This document shows, piece by piece, positions 34,613-46,177 of a stretch of 64,000 bases of DNA. Source of the stretch: Hirudinaria manillensis. Its lineage: Eukaryota; Annelida; Clitellata; Hirudinida; Hirudinidae. The notes below the pieces were generated by a model, which worked only from the letters and a program-made list of their open reading frames with translations, was not told the origin of the DNA and did not search any database. Positions within the stretch are counted from its first letter, which is position 1, and each line of letters starts with the position of its first letter. The position numbers were made by a program, and so were the translations under genes. Location of the stretch: contig CM067529.1 in the NCBI GenBank assembly GCA_034509925.1, positions 5,835,001-5,899,000 on the forward strand. The letters run 5' to 3'.

Positions 34613-36652
34613 TGATAATAAAAATAATAATGATTATCGCTCACGTCAACAACAGTTCGTTTCTTCGGCGGCGTTGAATTTGGCTTTAAAATACTATCAA
34701 AAACTGTACGAAAGTTGTCGTTTCTGAACTAAAATATGCCGAGACCGAAGAGTGCAAAGGAGGCCAACTGCGAAGGAAAAATGGCTGCCGAACTTCTCGG
34801 TTTTCACCTGTGTGAAAGTTGTTTGAAGGCAAATGAGGATTGCCTGAAGAAAATGATTGAAGGAAGTTCAGGAGACAAAAGAGACGAGTTGAAAATTCTA
34901 ACGAAGGATATTGAAGAACTGAAATTGGTTATCAAGAAAACCGATGCCTTGTGTGTCACTATCAGAGACCAGGGAAGGCAAATAACTGAAATTGAAAAGA
35001 GCCTGAAAGAACTGAACAAAGAGTCCATTCAAAAGCTGGAAGAAAACAGCCAAGAGACCAAACAATGGAGTAGTCTGTTTCAGACCAAGGTAGAGACTCT
35101 CATCTTTGATGTTGGAAAAGTTCAGAGCTCAGTCACTGATGCAAAGGCAAAAATTGAAAACAATGATGACAGACATAGGAGACAGAAAAATATTATAGTT
35201 TACAATTTGAAAGAGGAGGATTTTGGGTCTCAAGATAAAGAAAGTATGCTGAAACTTTTGAAAGAAGTCAGTTTAAAAAAGATGGACAAGGAAGTTGTTG
35301 AGGTTTATAGAATTGGGAGAAAGGTTGATGCCGCAAGACCAAGGCCAATTCTAATCAAATTTGATAAAGAAAACTCTAGAAACAATTTGCTGGAGAACAG
35401 TAAAAGATTGAAGGGAAGCAAAGACTTCAGTAAAGTCATCCTAAGTCTGGATCTGTCAAAGGAAGACAGAGAAACCTGCAAGAGGCTTTTCTCAGAAAAA
35501 TTAAAGGAGGTTAACGAGAAAGGAGGAAGCAACCAGTGGATCGTCCGAGTGAGAGGAGAACCTGGTGCTTTCTACGCAGTGGCTTATAAGAGAAGAGAGA
35601 AACAATAAATTGAACATTAATTTTTGGTTCTGCCGAAGCTATATCGACATCTTAGTTCGTGTTTTATTTGAACCGTCGAAGACACTCGGTTTTTGTATTT
35701 GATATGAACATATGATCTAATTTGTTTTTCGGTTTGACGTGGGGCAAGCGTTTATGTACAGTTTTAGTTTGTTGATTAAGTTATAATCTATCAGTCCCGT
35801 GAAGATCCCGAGTCAGGCTGGGGGACTTTAAAAATCTGCGAGGGGTTCTTTTTTATTTGATGGACTGTCGTGATTATTTGTATCACATTGATTGTTATGG
35901 TCGGGAAAAAAATATAAAAAAATAATAATAATAATAAAGCAATAATAAAGATGATAATATTACAAATGCAATAATAATAATGATGATGATATGGTTTCAT
36001 AAATTGTTAAAACGTTTAAACACCCGAATAGATTACATATAACATGTAAATATAATTAAATTCTTTCACAGGAAATCAGAAGTCTCAAGGAATCGATTTG
36101 GTTCAAGATACTTCCGAGTCTAGTTCTACGGTTACATCTCCACTAAGATCTATTTCTTCTGAAATGCTTACCTCAGTCAAACTTAAGCCTGTCAAAAATG
36201 AAGGTTCAAATTTGTTTAAATTTTATTTCTAATGTCATGGCTAATCGTTTATTTTTATCACCGTTATTATTATTATTAATTAAATGATAATTGGAATATA
36301 AACAAATATCTAGACAAGAGCAATGCATCGAGCGAGAAATCGATATTTGAAAGGTTGATGGAAATTATTCCACAACGTTCAGAAAGTGAAGAATCAACGG
36401 AGGAAAATGAAGACTGGAACAACGGTCAGTTTTCAACTTGATGCTTGTGTCACGCAATCCTTGCGCAGATTTCTTTTTCGATTGAAAATAATATTGAAAG
36501 TGTGAAATAATATTGAAAATAAATTGATTTTTCATCAAATTCAACATTTAAATTGTGAATTTAATTGTTCACGTATATCGCACTTTTTAGGCGCATTGAG
36601 ACGTGTCACTTTGGTCATAAATGATAATCTCATCAATCATTTTGCTCTATAA
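30311..36652 (+). CDS. Unrecognised type I membrane glycoprotein with phase-1 introns (5' end unresolved)
   Basis: Fourteen exons join in frame: 30311-30373, 30982-31077, 31196-31289, 31352-31542, 32424-32444, 32596-32685, 33175-33261, 33510-33656, 33814-33891, 34121-34153, 34340-34477, 36072-36203, 36314-36424, 36591-36652 (stop). About 447 residues are seen. The first five exons look extracellular: scattered cysteines and five N-glycosylation sequons (NLT, NET, NVT, NST, NQS). Exon 6 carries one hydrophobic helix (VWGFTTGFILEILLGSFIYW) followed by basic RYRK. The cytoplasmic part begins EEKRRELKKLVKKFKNG and becomes Ser/Thr/Glu/Pro-rich. Two exons end in a similar word, SSVKLRPLN and TSVKLKPVK, suggesting exon duplication. 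All introns are phase 1 except the one between 31289 and 31352. I recognise no family; a degenerate Ig-like fold is possible but unproven. The 1.6-kb intron after 34477 hosts a LINE remnant. Confidence 0.55.
33322..33389 (+). repeat. 68-bp duplicate of an exon end plus its splice donor
   Basis: These 68 bases are identical to 33862-33929. The latter span the last 30 bases of the exon 33814-33891, its GT donor and the first 38 bases of the intron. The upstream copy lies inside the preceding intron, exactly 540 bp away, directly before a minisatellite. Confidence 0.95.
33394..33499. repeat. (TTATAATAA)n-type minisatellite
   Basis: About ten tandem copies of a near-palindromic AT-only word of 11-12 bp (taatattataa) directly upstream of the exon at 33510. 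Confidence 0.95.
34515..34640. repeat. GAT and AAT trinucleotide microsatellites
   Basis: A (gat)n run at about 34528-34556 followed by (aat)n to about 34630, inside an intron and immediately upstream of the LINE ORF1. Confidence 0.95.
34736..35608 (+). mobile_element. LINE-type retrotransposon ORF1 (intact frame) within an intron
   Basis: A single uninterrupted frame of 290 codons. The N-terminus has a small Cys-pair segment (GFHLCESCLKANEDC), then a long charged coiled coil (DIEELKLVIKKTDALCVTIR and on), then the conserved nucleic-acid-binding region with RRQKNIIVYNLKEED, VVEVYRIGRK, RPRPILIKF and SKVILSLDLSKEDRE. This arrangement is typical of ORF1 proteins of invertebrate non-LTR retrotransposons, which bind the element RNA. 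After the stop there is about 240 bp of non-coding sequence with a 3'-UTR character (ending near cccgagtcaggctggggga), then an (aat)n tract at 35917-35985. No reverse-transcriptase ORF2 follows. The element lies in the sense orientation in the host gene's intron. Confidence 0.75.
35609..35990 (+). mobile_element. Probable 3' UTR and AAT-rich tail of the LINE remnant
   Basis: Non-coding sequence directly after the ORF1 stop, ending in an (aataat)n tract. It would be the element's 3' end if ORF2 was deleted. This is inference from position and the simple-repeat tail. Confidence 0.45.
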
Positions 36653-37032
36653 AATATCAAGTAAACATCAGTTATTATAAAATATAATTCATAAAAAATT
36701 TCTTTGTTCAAAAGCAAATCTAAAGAGAAACCATAAAACTAGAAAGACTTTTTCAGGAGCCTGATTCTTGAAAGATTCAGTAATCTTTGGACGATTTATT
36801 TTGTCGAGTTTGATAAAAAAATTCTGAGTTTGATTTTCTGGGTTAATTATTTAAAATTATAATCTGGACTTCCAGACTAGTGAGGATCAACAAACGAGTT
36901 TTGATTATGAAGCTTAGTCCAAAATTTAGATTCTAAACTAACAAATTATTAATAATTACAGCATTTAGCCTTGTGACATAAAATTATACAGACAAAATAT
37001 TAATGTCTTGACAATATTAGTAAAAAGCAAAA
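36653..37032. other. Intergenic between two converging genes
   Basis: AT-rich sequence between the stop of the membrane glycoprotein gene (plus) and the stop of the FDIAH-type gene (minus). Nothing recognisable. Confidence 0.6.
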
Positions 37033-37766
37033 TCATTTCTCCATTTTTATTGTGTTGGCTTGAGCACAGTCCAGGGATGATGCAACATCTGAGCTGATTA
37101 CTTTTTCCTTTTTTGGTGAGAGCACAAGTGAGGCAGAAATTGTATAGTCAATCTGCATATCTGCAATATCATCACTGACATTAGACTCTTCAAGTGACTG
37201 CCATATCATTTCTGAAGCATGTTCATCCTCTGACTTCCTTCTTTTTTCCATCATCTTCATGGTTCTACTGTCTCTTCTCTTTTCTGCACCAAAGAGTTTC
37301 ATGTCCACACCACTGAAATATCCATACCTCCGTTTCTCCCTTTTTGCCAACAAAAATTCTCTATCTTCTGGGATCTTTATTAAATCAAGGGCATTGACAT
37401 GAGCAATATCAAACAATTCATCAATATCAGAAGTGAATGCATCCTCCCTTTTGATTTGAGAATGTGTTCTTTTCAGAGCATTTTTCTGGAGACCTCTCCA
37501 CTGTTGGTGCAGCTTCTCTATTTTCGTGATTATATGTTGCTGTCGGCGAGTTGGAATTCTTGCTTTTGCCCAAAAAAAATAGAAGTTCTTGAGCAGAAAT
37601 TGAAGCACTGACACGGATGGTTTGTTTTTGAAATCTGTAGATAGAAGAACCGACTCAATACCTGTCTAGTCGAAGGCAGCTTTGAGTCAGCCATAATCTC
37701 AGACGTATCTCCTATGAGCCAAACACCTTGTTTTGAGGAACTAGCTGAAGAGATTGATGCTTCCAT
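37033..37766 (-). pseudogene. 'FDIAH'-type small protein gene, X copy, frameshifted
   Basis: An intronless minus-strand frame begins MEASISSASSSKQGVWLIGD and shifts frame near 37637, where two bases present in the X' copy are missing. Downstream the original frame resumes: FWAKARIPTRRQQHIITKIE, then DELFDIAHVNALDLIKIPED and REFLLAKREKRRYGYFSGVD, a basic stretch, and a unique tail ending NTIKMEK. The central block recalls an uncharacterised multi-copy family I associate with invertebrate genomes, possibly transposon-derived; that is memory, not a search result. This copy alone keeps the C-terminal end, and unique DNA follows it, so it is probably the original locus, now broken. Translation from the internal frame starting at 37614 cannot be excluded. 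Confidence 0.55.
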
Positions 37767-39470
37767 GATATATCTGACCTTTATTAAAGAGTAAAGAATA
37801 AATGCTTAACTAAAGAATAAAGAACTGTTATGTGTTGAATCTGTCTTGTAATGATCTACAAAATTTAAGCGATCCCCGAAAATTCCAACTCTATTTACTT
37901 TGAAACTGTTTATATCTGCTTAATTCGCGGCATCTAAGAACAATGTACAATTAAGGAAAAAATTGCATGAAATAGGGAATTACCAAACTTAAACTAAATC
38001 ATAATTGCGATTTCCAAATATTTTTTTACAGAACAAATTTTTTTAAGCGCGAAAACTGTTAAAACCGTCTACTCAAATCTTTAAATCGATAGAGACAGTT
38101 CTAAACGATAACATTTTTAATGAAATTTTCCTAGTAGTATTTTTCATGAAATGGACTTTTTCGATAACAAAAAAGTCGTACTTTAAAATTATATTGGCAC
38201 CATCATGTAGAACTAAAAGCCATTGCCAATCATCAGTTTTTAAAGACTATCTCTTTAACTTTGAAATACTACAATCGGTCATACTACCAACTAAATGTCA
38301 AATATTATGTCGTCGCATCCGTTACATTGGGCAGGATTTATTTTTTCTTGGTAGAGAAAAAATTTCGTTTGTTCACCCGTCAGGCTTAGCCTCGCAATTC
38401 TTTTACTGCCGAAGTTGTACGGCATGGCGTTGTACTTATGGTGGCTCAATCGATTGAGACTCGCAGAGATTCTGTTCATCAAACTCTGTGAATTGGCTTA
38501 AAATTAGCGATTTAATTTTTCAAAATTTCATCAAATCTGCAAACATTCAGAATCGAACCTCTTATCAGAACAACAAATACTAAAAAGGTGGCAACAAAAC
38601 TCCCAAAGATTAAGAAATTTCCCGGACTTGCGGAATCGTCTTTTAACATGTAAAAAAACATTTCATTATTTGTATGGCGTTTGTATATGATTGGGAATTC
38701 ATTAACAATATTTAAATTTGGCTTTAAGGTACTTTGTTCCACGACGTTAAATATCTAACCACTTTTATTAATCTTCGAGTAACTTATAGTTTGGGTGTCC
38801 AAAACTTCTGGAACCCCTTCCATGTTCATGTTGTGCCAGCTTCTTACCGTATCAACAGTTTAAATCGACTCCTACGTTGCACATGAATTATGCGGCGCTT
38901 TAACACAGCCAGCAAGTATGAAGAAACATTTTAGTAAGCAGCTAAATAAATTTATGGGCGCGTTTTTAACAAAAAATTATTAAAATTCATTAAATAACCA
39001 TCCATCCACACGTCGCTTAACTTTGTTCAAAATTTACTTCACTGCCAAACATCCTACTGTCAAATTCGCGGGAACACCCCCCTCCATTGCCATATTCGTA
39101 AATTCGCAAACGTTCGTGTCTCAACCTATAAGGTTGTGCATACGACCGACAAGTAAGCTTAAATACAGCTTCAATGTAGCTGTACACACTAATTGAATCA
39201 TTAAACTGTTAAACGAATATTATTACTATTAGCGAGAATTGGATAACCATGAAGTCAATAATAAATCTTGAAGACTTATTCAGGATTCCTGAAAAGAATA
39301 TAAATGTCTTGTAAACTCATTTCAGCTGATGTTAAAGACACAATTATTCAGATGGAATTGAGGAGAGCTTTAGCCTCACACCTTTCCAGGGAAATTACCA
39401 AAAACCATTCGAAAAAACTGACAAGCATTTAGCTGGTTAGCAATTCAAAAATAAGCTCCTGAAACTTGAA
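37767..39470. other. Spacer within copy X
   Basis: Non-coding as far as I can see, and duplicated at 47813-49690. It includes a 63-codon minus-strand frame at 38482-38291 that is unchanged at 48518-48327. The product has no recognisable domain. Confidence 0.5.
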
Positions 39471-39542
39471 TTAATCCACCACTGCAAAACGATTCTCATG
39501 CTTTACTTTCAATGGGCTAAGCTCTTTAAAGATAGACATACC

Positions 39543-40262
39543 TCTGTACTGCATCCCCACATCTCGAAAGAGTATCACGAAATGTTTGCTTTCAGAGTTT
39601 TTCAAGACCTTTGAAATATGCAAAACAACAATTAAAATTAAAATTGATTGAACTACATTTGACACGATCAGGCATAATTCATTAATAATGCAAAGCAAGT
39701 CCTCACATCACACACAAACTCACACTCACCTATATACACCATATACACACAAACATACATGTATATATACATGTACACACAGACCTTGAAAACTTTGCAC
39801 ATATCCTCATCAAATCATGCAAACAAGTCACTTTTATTCTCACATCAAGGATTCCTGCCAAGCAGCAGTGGCTGATGGCATTTTCAATTATATTTCTATT
39901 GGACTTGTGACAAGGTTTCACAAAGAGTTTAGGTCCTAAGAAAAGAAAATTTCAGTTCAATTCATAGATAACTGTAAAGAAAAAATGATGTATTCTCTAT
40001 CATATTAGTTCTAGAATAAAACAAAACCTGTATATTCTTTTGCACTTTCTTTTTCTGCAATTAAAAAACTGTTACGAAACTTATAAACAACAATTTTTTA
40101 AAATTATTTTAAAGAGTAAATTAGATCTTAATTTGAAGAATAAAATAGTGGAAATACTTCATAACAATGCATAAACAAAAATCACATGTCCTCTTCATAA
40201 TCCTTACCCTCGGACGAGGCATTGGATGTGGTCGATGCTTTTGCCAGAGGTGTTTGTGAGGC
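39543..40262 (-). pseudogene. CAMSAP 3'-end fragment (in copy X)
   Basis: Reading the minus strand, three pieces of the CAMSAP gene are recognisable. The end of a linker exon (ASQTPLAKASTTSNASSEG) begins abruptly at 40262. Next comes the exon with KPCHKSNRNIIENAISHCC. Last is the exon with SESKHFVILFRDVGMQYRG, which breaks off at about 39543 and runs into unrelated codons. The middle exon has lost 27 bp that encode VVNQETKAK in the intact gene. With no 5' exons and an incomplete CKK domain, this is a non-functional fragment. Confidence 0.85.
39700..39785. repeat. (AC)n/(AT)n-rich simple sequence
   Basis: Runs of cacaca and tatata words in a CAMSAP intron fragment. The X' copy has a shorter version at 50396-50460. 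Confidence 0.8.
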
Positions 40263-40890
40263 CTATTCATACTACTCTATGAGATACATTGTATGTGCGA
40301 AAAAACAGGTATGTGCGAAAAGACAGGTGTGTGCATACTTGTCGTAGGTGGAAATTAAAAATTGGTCAAGAAGGTGAATTTTATTAGGTAATTAATGTTT
40401 GATGGTAACTTTTTTTTATATTATTAATTAAAATAAATTCGTAAGGCCATTTTTTTGGATTAGACCTCTAATAAAAAGAGTATCAAGGAGCATATAAGTA
40501 ATATTAATTGAATAATATGTGTTACGTGTTTCTTTAAAGAAAATTTTCAGCATCTTTTCTGTATTGTCTTAATAGTATCGCAAATCGAATAGTGACGATC
40601 ACATGAATTTGTATTCGCATATTTTAATTGACATGCCGCGCAATAGATATTAGCCATGAATATAGAGTAGTCGTTTACTAAACATATTTCACCTATAATT
40701 AGCAGTATCACGCAAGCGTATTTTACATAGGACTTGGTATTGGACTTGATATTTATTCTATAAATATCAATATTTTATGTAACGACATCATTCTAGTTAT
40801 AGAAAACCTCGAAACGAGTTATGGTCGATATATTTAATATTTGATATAAGCAATACAAATCAGTATAAGTTGATCATTTTGAATGTAAAG

Positions 40891-43800
40891 ATGATTGGGA
40901 ATATAAAGAATGTCGACATATTGCTTTCTGATGGGAAGACCATGTATTTCCCTGGCGAGGAAGTGAGAGGGGTTTGCATAATGGACATAGAAAAAGAATC
41001 TGGAGTGATATTTATTAGGGTTACCATGAGTGGCCGATCCGAGGTTAGTTGGTCAGAAAGAGATTCGGAGGGAAACACAACGTATTATGGTTCAAGAAAT
41101 GATTATTTGAACCACACTCAAAATCTATTTGACAATGGTGAGCTCGAAAGTTATAAACATTTTATTTGAACCATTCAGTTGAAATGTTTTGTTATTCAAG
41201 TTTATCACAAATCACACTGTACATTGTTTTCCCTGTTTGCCTCGTACTTTTCTAACAGATTTAAAAAATTTTGTCAGGTTCTCTAAATTGCTCTATAGTT
41301 TTCATAAAATTCTATAAATGTATATGAGTGAAGCACATGACGGACATTTATGCATAACAATAGTGATGTCAGAATCAAATTATAAATAAGTAATATATAT
41401 TCTTAGTAAATGCGACAGACTCTAATGATAAGAGTTAAAAAAGAAAGTTTGTGTGTGATTCTTCCATCACCTGAATAAGATACACCAAGAAGAAAGTGTT
41501 CAAATACTAAAGAATAATGCTTGTTGCATGACAAAAAGTGAATCATCTGTAGATGCTGATGACTAGGATATCATGGACAATTGGATTTTATGCAAACAGT
41601 CTCCCAGGCTAAACGAAATGATCTCATTCAAGATTTAAACTCGACAAAATTCTCACTAACACTTCTAGGATAATCTTTAAAAGCCAAGAATTTACTGGCA
41701 CCCAGTTCAACTTGCTCATGTTACTTAAACCCCAAAGAAGAGTTTTCATGCTATCTAGTAAAGATGGAACTTTGCTGTTTTGCAAATAATCACAAATTGA
41801 TCACTCAGCTGTGGGTTATCAACAATGCAAATGAATTAAGATCTTTCATGATTTAGAAAAAAAGTTAAAAAAATAATGGAAACATAAATGTGTATTATCG
41901 TTGTGGTAAATGGGAACTTGAGAAAATATTGTAATGCTTCTTCAGAACATAAACATAAAGTAGTTGATTTATGGTTAAATTTATTCAAAATTGCCATAAT
42001 ATTTGTGTGTCTGGTAGCAGAGCAAATGTTCTTGCCGACAAAGAAAATATTAAAATTGCAGTTTTTGCGATAGATATTTAATTATTTATTTGAAATCAGT
42101 ATTTTAAATTATATAATACAAAATATTGTGTTACATATGCAACAACATGCCTTTATCTCATGTTTTTAAAAATAGAATTGAAATTCCTTTCAGAAAATAA
42201 CTTTGAACAGAGAACTCTGACTGTAGGCAGGAATGAATTCAGTTTTGCCTTCACCCTTCCAACAGAGTTCGTAGTTATTGACCGATTGGCTTTACACTAG
42301 GTGAACTTGATATGCTATGGTTATTGTTTGTTGTGTATTTCCTTTGCAGAGGCATTCCTATGTCATTTGAGGGAACGACTGGAAATATCAGGTATAAGCT
42401 GAAAGTTGAAATAGGACAAAAGTGGAATCCTTTTAACCTTAAATTTATCAAAGACTTTACTGTGATCACAGCTCATGACATCAATAGACTTGATTTACAG
42501 GTATAGACTTAATGTACATTTCAAAATCATACTATGTTTTAATAAATGTATACAGGTGCTGTTATCTGGTACTGTTACTTATGTTATACTATTGGTATCT
42601 TATTTGTAATGTTTAATTTTTTTAAAGCAATAGTTCTAAATGATTTTTGATAATTTTACTAGATTCCATTTCAACTCACCGACGAACAACGTGTATGCGG
42701 CTTTTGCTGCAAATGCAATGCTGTTTCGGTCACTGCTCGAATAATTGGGACAGGATATTGTCCAGGTATATCAATAGATTTCTTTCGATTTCAAAAAAAT
42801 GCCCCGCATTGCAGATTTATGTTCTTCCGTGAAGCTCGTCACAATACGAGAGACTGAGTTGCTAATTACATTAATTTTGGCTTGACCCGACCAAATACTT
42901 TAATCTTCCAGCAAATGACTTGCATTCTTTGCTCATGTTCGGATGTTGCCTGTAAGATCACTCCCTTCATTTTGTAAGCTTTATGATCGTTGAATAGCTT
43001 AGGACGATATTGAATGGGGGTCGAGAGTGTTTCGTTAGACTGGTGAGATCGCCCTTTGTACAGCAAACTGGAAAAGTGTCAGACTTTTAGGCCAACAAGC
43101 CAGTTGTGGATTGAGCTATATCACAGTATATGGGGTTAACGAAATTAATCCGTTCAGTTGTAACTGAGTAACTGATAGCTCAGCATCTACCTGTGTATGA
43201 CATCAGTGACACTGGACTGTGCGTATACCTAATTCCCTTAAGTTTTGATTATGATTAACTCCAGCTCTCGGATCAATCACAGCACCAATGTGCTCCTCTG
43301 TTCATAAATCATGAAAATTTACTGTTCAGTCTGTTCAGGACGTTGGACTGGTAGCAATAGTTACTAAAAAAGATTTAGAGATCATACCTGGGAAATAGTC
43401 TAATTGATAGAAATAACAAATTATTATTTATATCATCTGGATAAATCGAAAATAAAGACAACAAGAAGGCAATAACAACAATAACTATAATTTTCTTTTA
43501 CAAATAAAGGAAAGCCCTCGAGCTTAAGCCTCTCATTTGATAAATAGATGTTGTTTGGGAACAAATGAAGTTTTTCAAAGGAAACGCCAAAAACAATAAA
43601 GATTGAAAGGCATAATATCTGAATTTAAGGACTTAAACTAATTACCAATGAGTTGGTTTAAACAATTAAAGAGCAGATAAAAGAACTGAAGGAAGTCACC
43701 TTGTTTCGATAACAAAGGACATGAAGATAGCGGATAGAAAATAAGTTATTATCATTGGCGAGTTCCAAACCTACTTTATGGAAGCGAAAACTACATCGAG

Positions 43801-46177
43801 GCTTAAATGTAAATAATATTGTTTTCCCTACATTCACTGGCACACGGCGTTCTGAATATGCTCTCAAACGAATAATGAGCTCTTATAAAGAAAAAACTAC
43901 TAAACCATGAACTATGGTTGAACGATATTCAAGTTTCTAAACCGCTCCATTGAAATTGTTTCAGGTCAATCAGTTGCAGTTTCAGCTGAATTTTCGAATC
44001 AGTCCTCAAGAAAAGTTTTGCCCCTCATTACATTTAAGCAAGTTCAAACCTTCTTTAGTAGTGGAGGTGACCGACGTTTATCTAAATTAACACTGGCAGA
44101 AGTGAAAGGTTTGTGGAAAAAATTGCGATTTTTATTCGTTATTGATATTGTTGATGAAATTTCATAATTTTAGGAAATCCTTTGAAAGCTCACGATCAAA
44201 CATCATGGACAAACCAGTTTACCATTCCCCCTGCCATTCCAACATTTGATGCTGGCAATATCAACGTTCAATACTATTTAAAGGTTAGAATGCATGGAGT
44301 CTCAATTTTTCATGCTTGGAAACTATGCCTTATGTTATGACTCCAGAACATCAAGATCTAAACGGTTTATTAGAATCACCGCAACACGACACAGTACGAT
44401 ACGGACATGAGCGAAATTACAACAGAAAACGAGCGTGCCTCATCGCACGAGGTACACAAACCAAAGATACATATAATCCTACAACACCTTATTGAACAGT
44501 GCGCACAGAAGCCACAAGAATCTTAATTTCCTAAAAACTCGCTAAATATAAGTCCAATAATATTAAATCTTATTTATTATGCCATTTTATTGGTCTCAAA
44601 GCATTTTGTAAAATTGCAGGTAATTTGGATCATCATAAATTGTAAAATTTGCAAAATAGTATTTCAAAGCCGCCCAAAAGCCATGAGAACGTTCGTTTTT
44701 AAGACAGTAATACATGAAATTGATGTTAGTTACGCAAAAAAATAATTTTATATGTGTAACACTGGTGTATAAATCAGTGAAAATAAAAAAATTTTAAGTT
44801 TATAAAATTATTATTTTATAAATGACCGGAGAGAAATATTGACAAGAAGAGGGAGCAGTTTGAAGCCTTAATACAAGCAAATTAATTGCTCAAAAATATT
44901 GCCAAAGAGCTCAATCGATCCAAAACTGTCATCTGGAACTTTATATAATTTATATAATAACATGATATAACACAATAATATAATATCATAACTAGATAAT
45001 AAAGGAATATGGACCAGGAAATAATTGTGGGAGGTCAAAGAAAATTACGCTTTGTCAGAAGAGACTTCTTATAGGAAAAGCTTCAAATGGTTTTTAAGCA
45101 AGTCAAATTAGAAATAAAATTAAGAGTAAAATTGTAAAAGTACAATGTTAAATTATTTGAAATTTAGTGGTATTTTAGCAGATGGAAGATGAGATTAAAG
45201 ATTCCAGACAATGTATTAAATTTCTTTCAAAATCAAAATCATTTTAATTCTCTGAGTTATTATAAAATTATAGGGTTTTGTGCTCTCTATGTACTGAGCT
45301 CGATTGTAGGCTTCCGATCTTCGAATTTATTTGTGTTTCTCCAATGGCGCACCAACTGCTTTTGCCATCTCCTTTTCTCTTTGATAACCCGATGATAACA
45401 TGATAATATTCAACATTCTTGAAAGCTTTATAAATGTTTTATTTCGAAGGTCTAAAATCAAAGATCCAAATTTATATTGTGGCTATTAGTCTCAGATTGT
45501 CGCCCTATTACTTTGTGTTTATGTTCTGGTGTTTACTGAATTGGAATGATTTTTAAATACAAGTTTATTGTCACTTCCTAATTAATTTCATTTATTTTAA
45601 TTACATTCTAGAGATAAATACAACAATGCCTATTAGTCAATTTGTGATGGAAACTATCAATCCAATCAACGTAATAATATTTGATAAGAAATTTTAGTCA
45701 TGAAAAGTTTTGATGCTGTTGTGATGCTGTCGAATTTAATGTTATATAACAATGTTATATAACAATGCACCTAAATGATTCCCAATAAATTACCAGGTTT
45801 CTCTTTATATTCCTTTCTCTCTGAGTCCAAAAGTTCGAATACCAATCACGATAGGAAACGTTGCCTACAATGCAGGACCGAGTTCCCAGGACAGCATTAA
45901 TCCTCAAATCTCAGCATCATCAACAGCAACTAACATGCATCCTCAATTTCCAACTCCTGCACCTTTCAACGCAGATCTTCAGTTTCCAATGCCAATCGCT
46001 CCATCTGACATGTTTCAGAAGTTTCCAATTTTGAATCCACTTGCAGGGGGGAATACTTTGTTGCCAGGCATGTCTTATTTACCTGATGGTTCTTATCCAC
46101 CTCAAGCTCGCCATGAATATGAAAATGTGCCATCTCCACCACACCAAGAAAACTCTGGAAATTCTTCGGGAAGTTAG
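40891..46177 (+). CDS. ARRDC: Alpha-arrestin, paralog B (copy of A)
   Basis: Seven exons at the same relative positions as paralog A: 40891-41137, 42194-42266, 42350-42500, 42663-42765, 43965-44108, 44174-44283, 45797-46177; 402 residues. All exon lengths equal those of A, all splice sites are intact and no frame is broken, so both copies appear able to make full proteins. Substitutions are scattered through both arrestin domains (for example NNFEQRTLT against NNFEERTLT, FCCKCNAVS against FCCKFNAVS, and SLYIPFSLSPKVRIP against SLYISFARKPAVRIP). Like A it lacks PPxY (SPPHQ) and ends GNSSGS. Intron 6 carries a solo-LTR-like insertion absent from A. Confidence 0.9.
44333..44486. mobile_element. 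154-bp solo-LTR-like (or TRIM-like) insertion with 5-bp target-site duplication
   Basis: The inserted sequence begins TGTTATGACTCC and ends CCTACAACA, so it has TG...CA termini with short inverted ends. It is flanked by the direct repeat CCTTA (44328-44332 and 44487-44491). Paralog A keeps the empty site (atgccttattgaac at about 18571). Length, termini and a 5-bp duplication fit a solo LTR of a small LTR element. Confidence 0.75.

Larger units (their letters stand above)
37207..40262. repeat. Segmental duplication, copy X
   Basis: Matches 47252-50946 in order and orientation, from inside the FDIAH-type gene to inside a CAMSAP exon. It is about 0.6 kb shorter, mainly because about 0.53 kb corresponding to roughly 49698-50222 is missing. 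A 389-bp stretch (38218-38606) is identical between copies. Confidence 0.9.

Noticed and set aside
38553..38575. A tRNA T-loop-like word on the minus strand (ggttcgattct)
   Set aside because: No matching D arm, anticodon arm or acceptor stem could be found around it.
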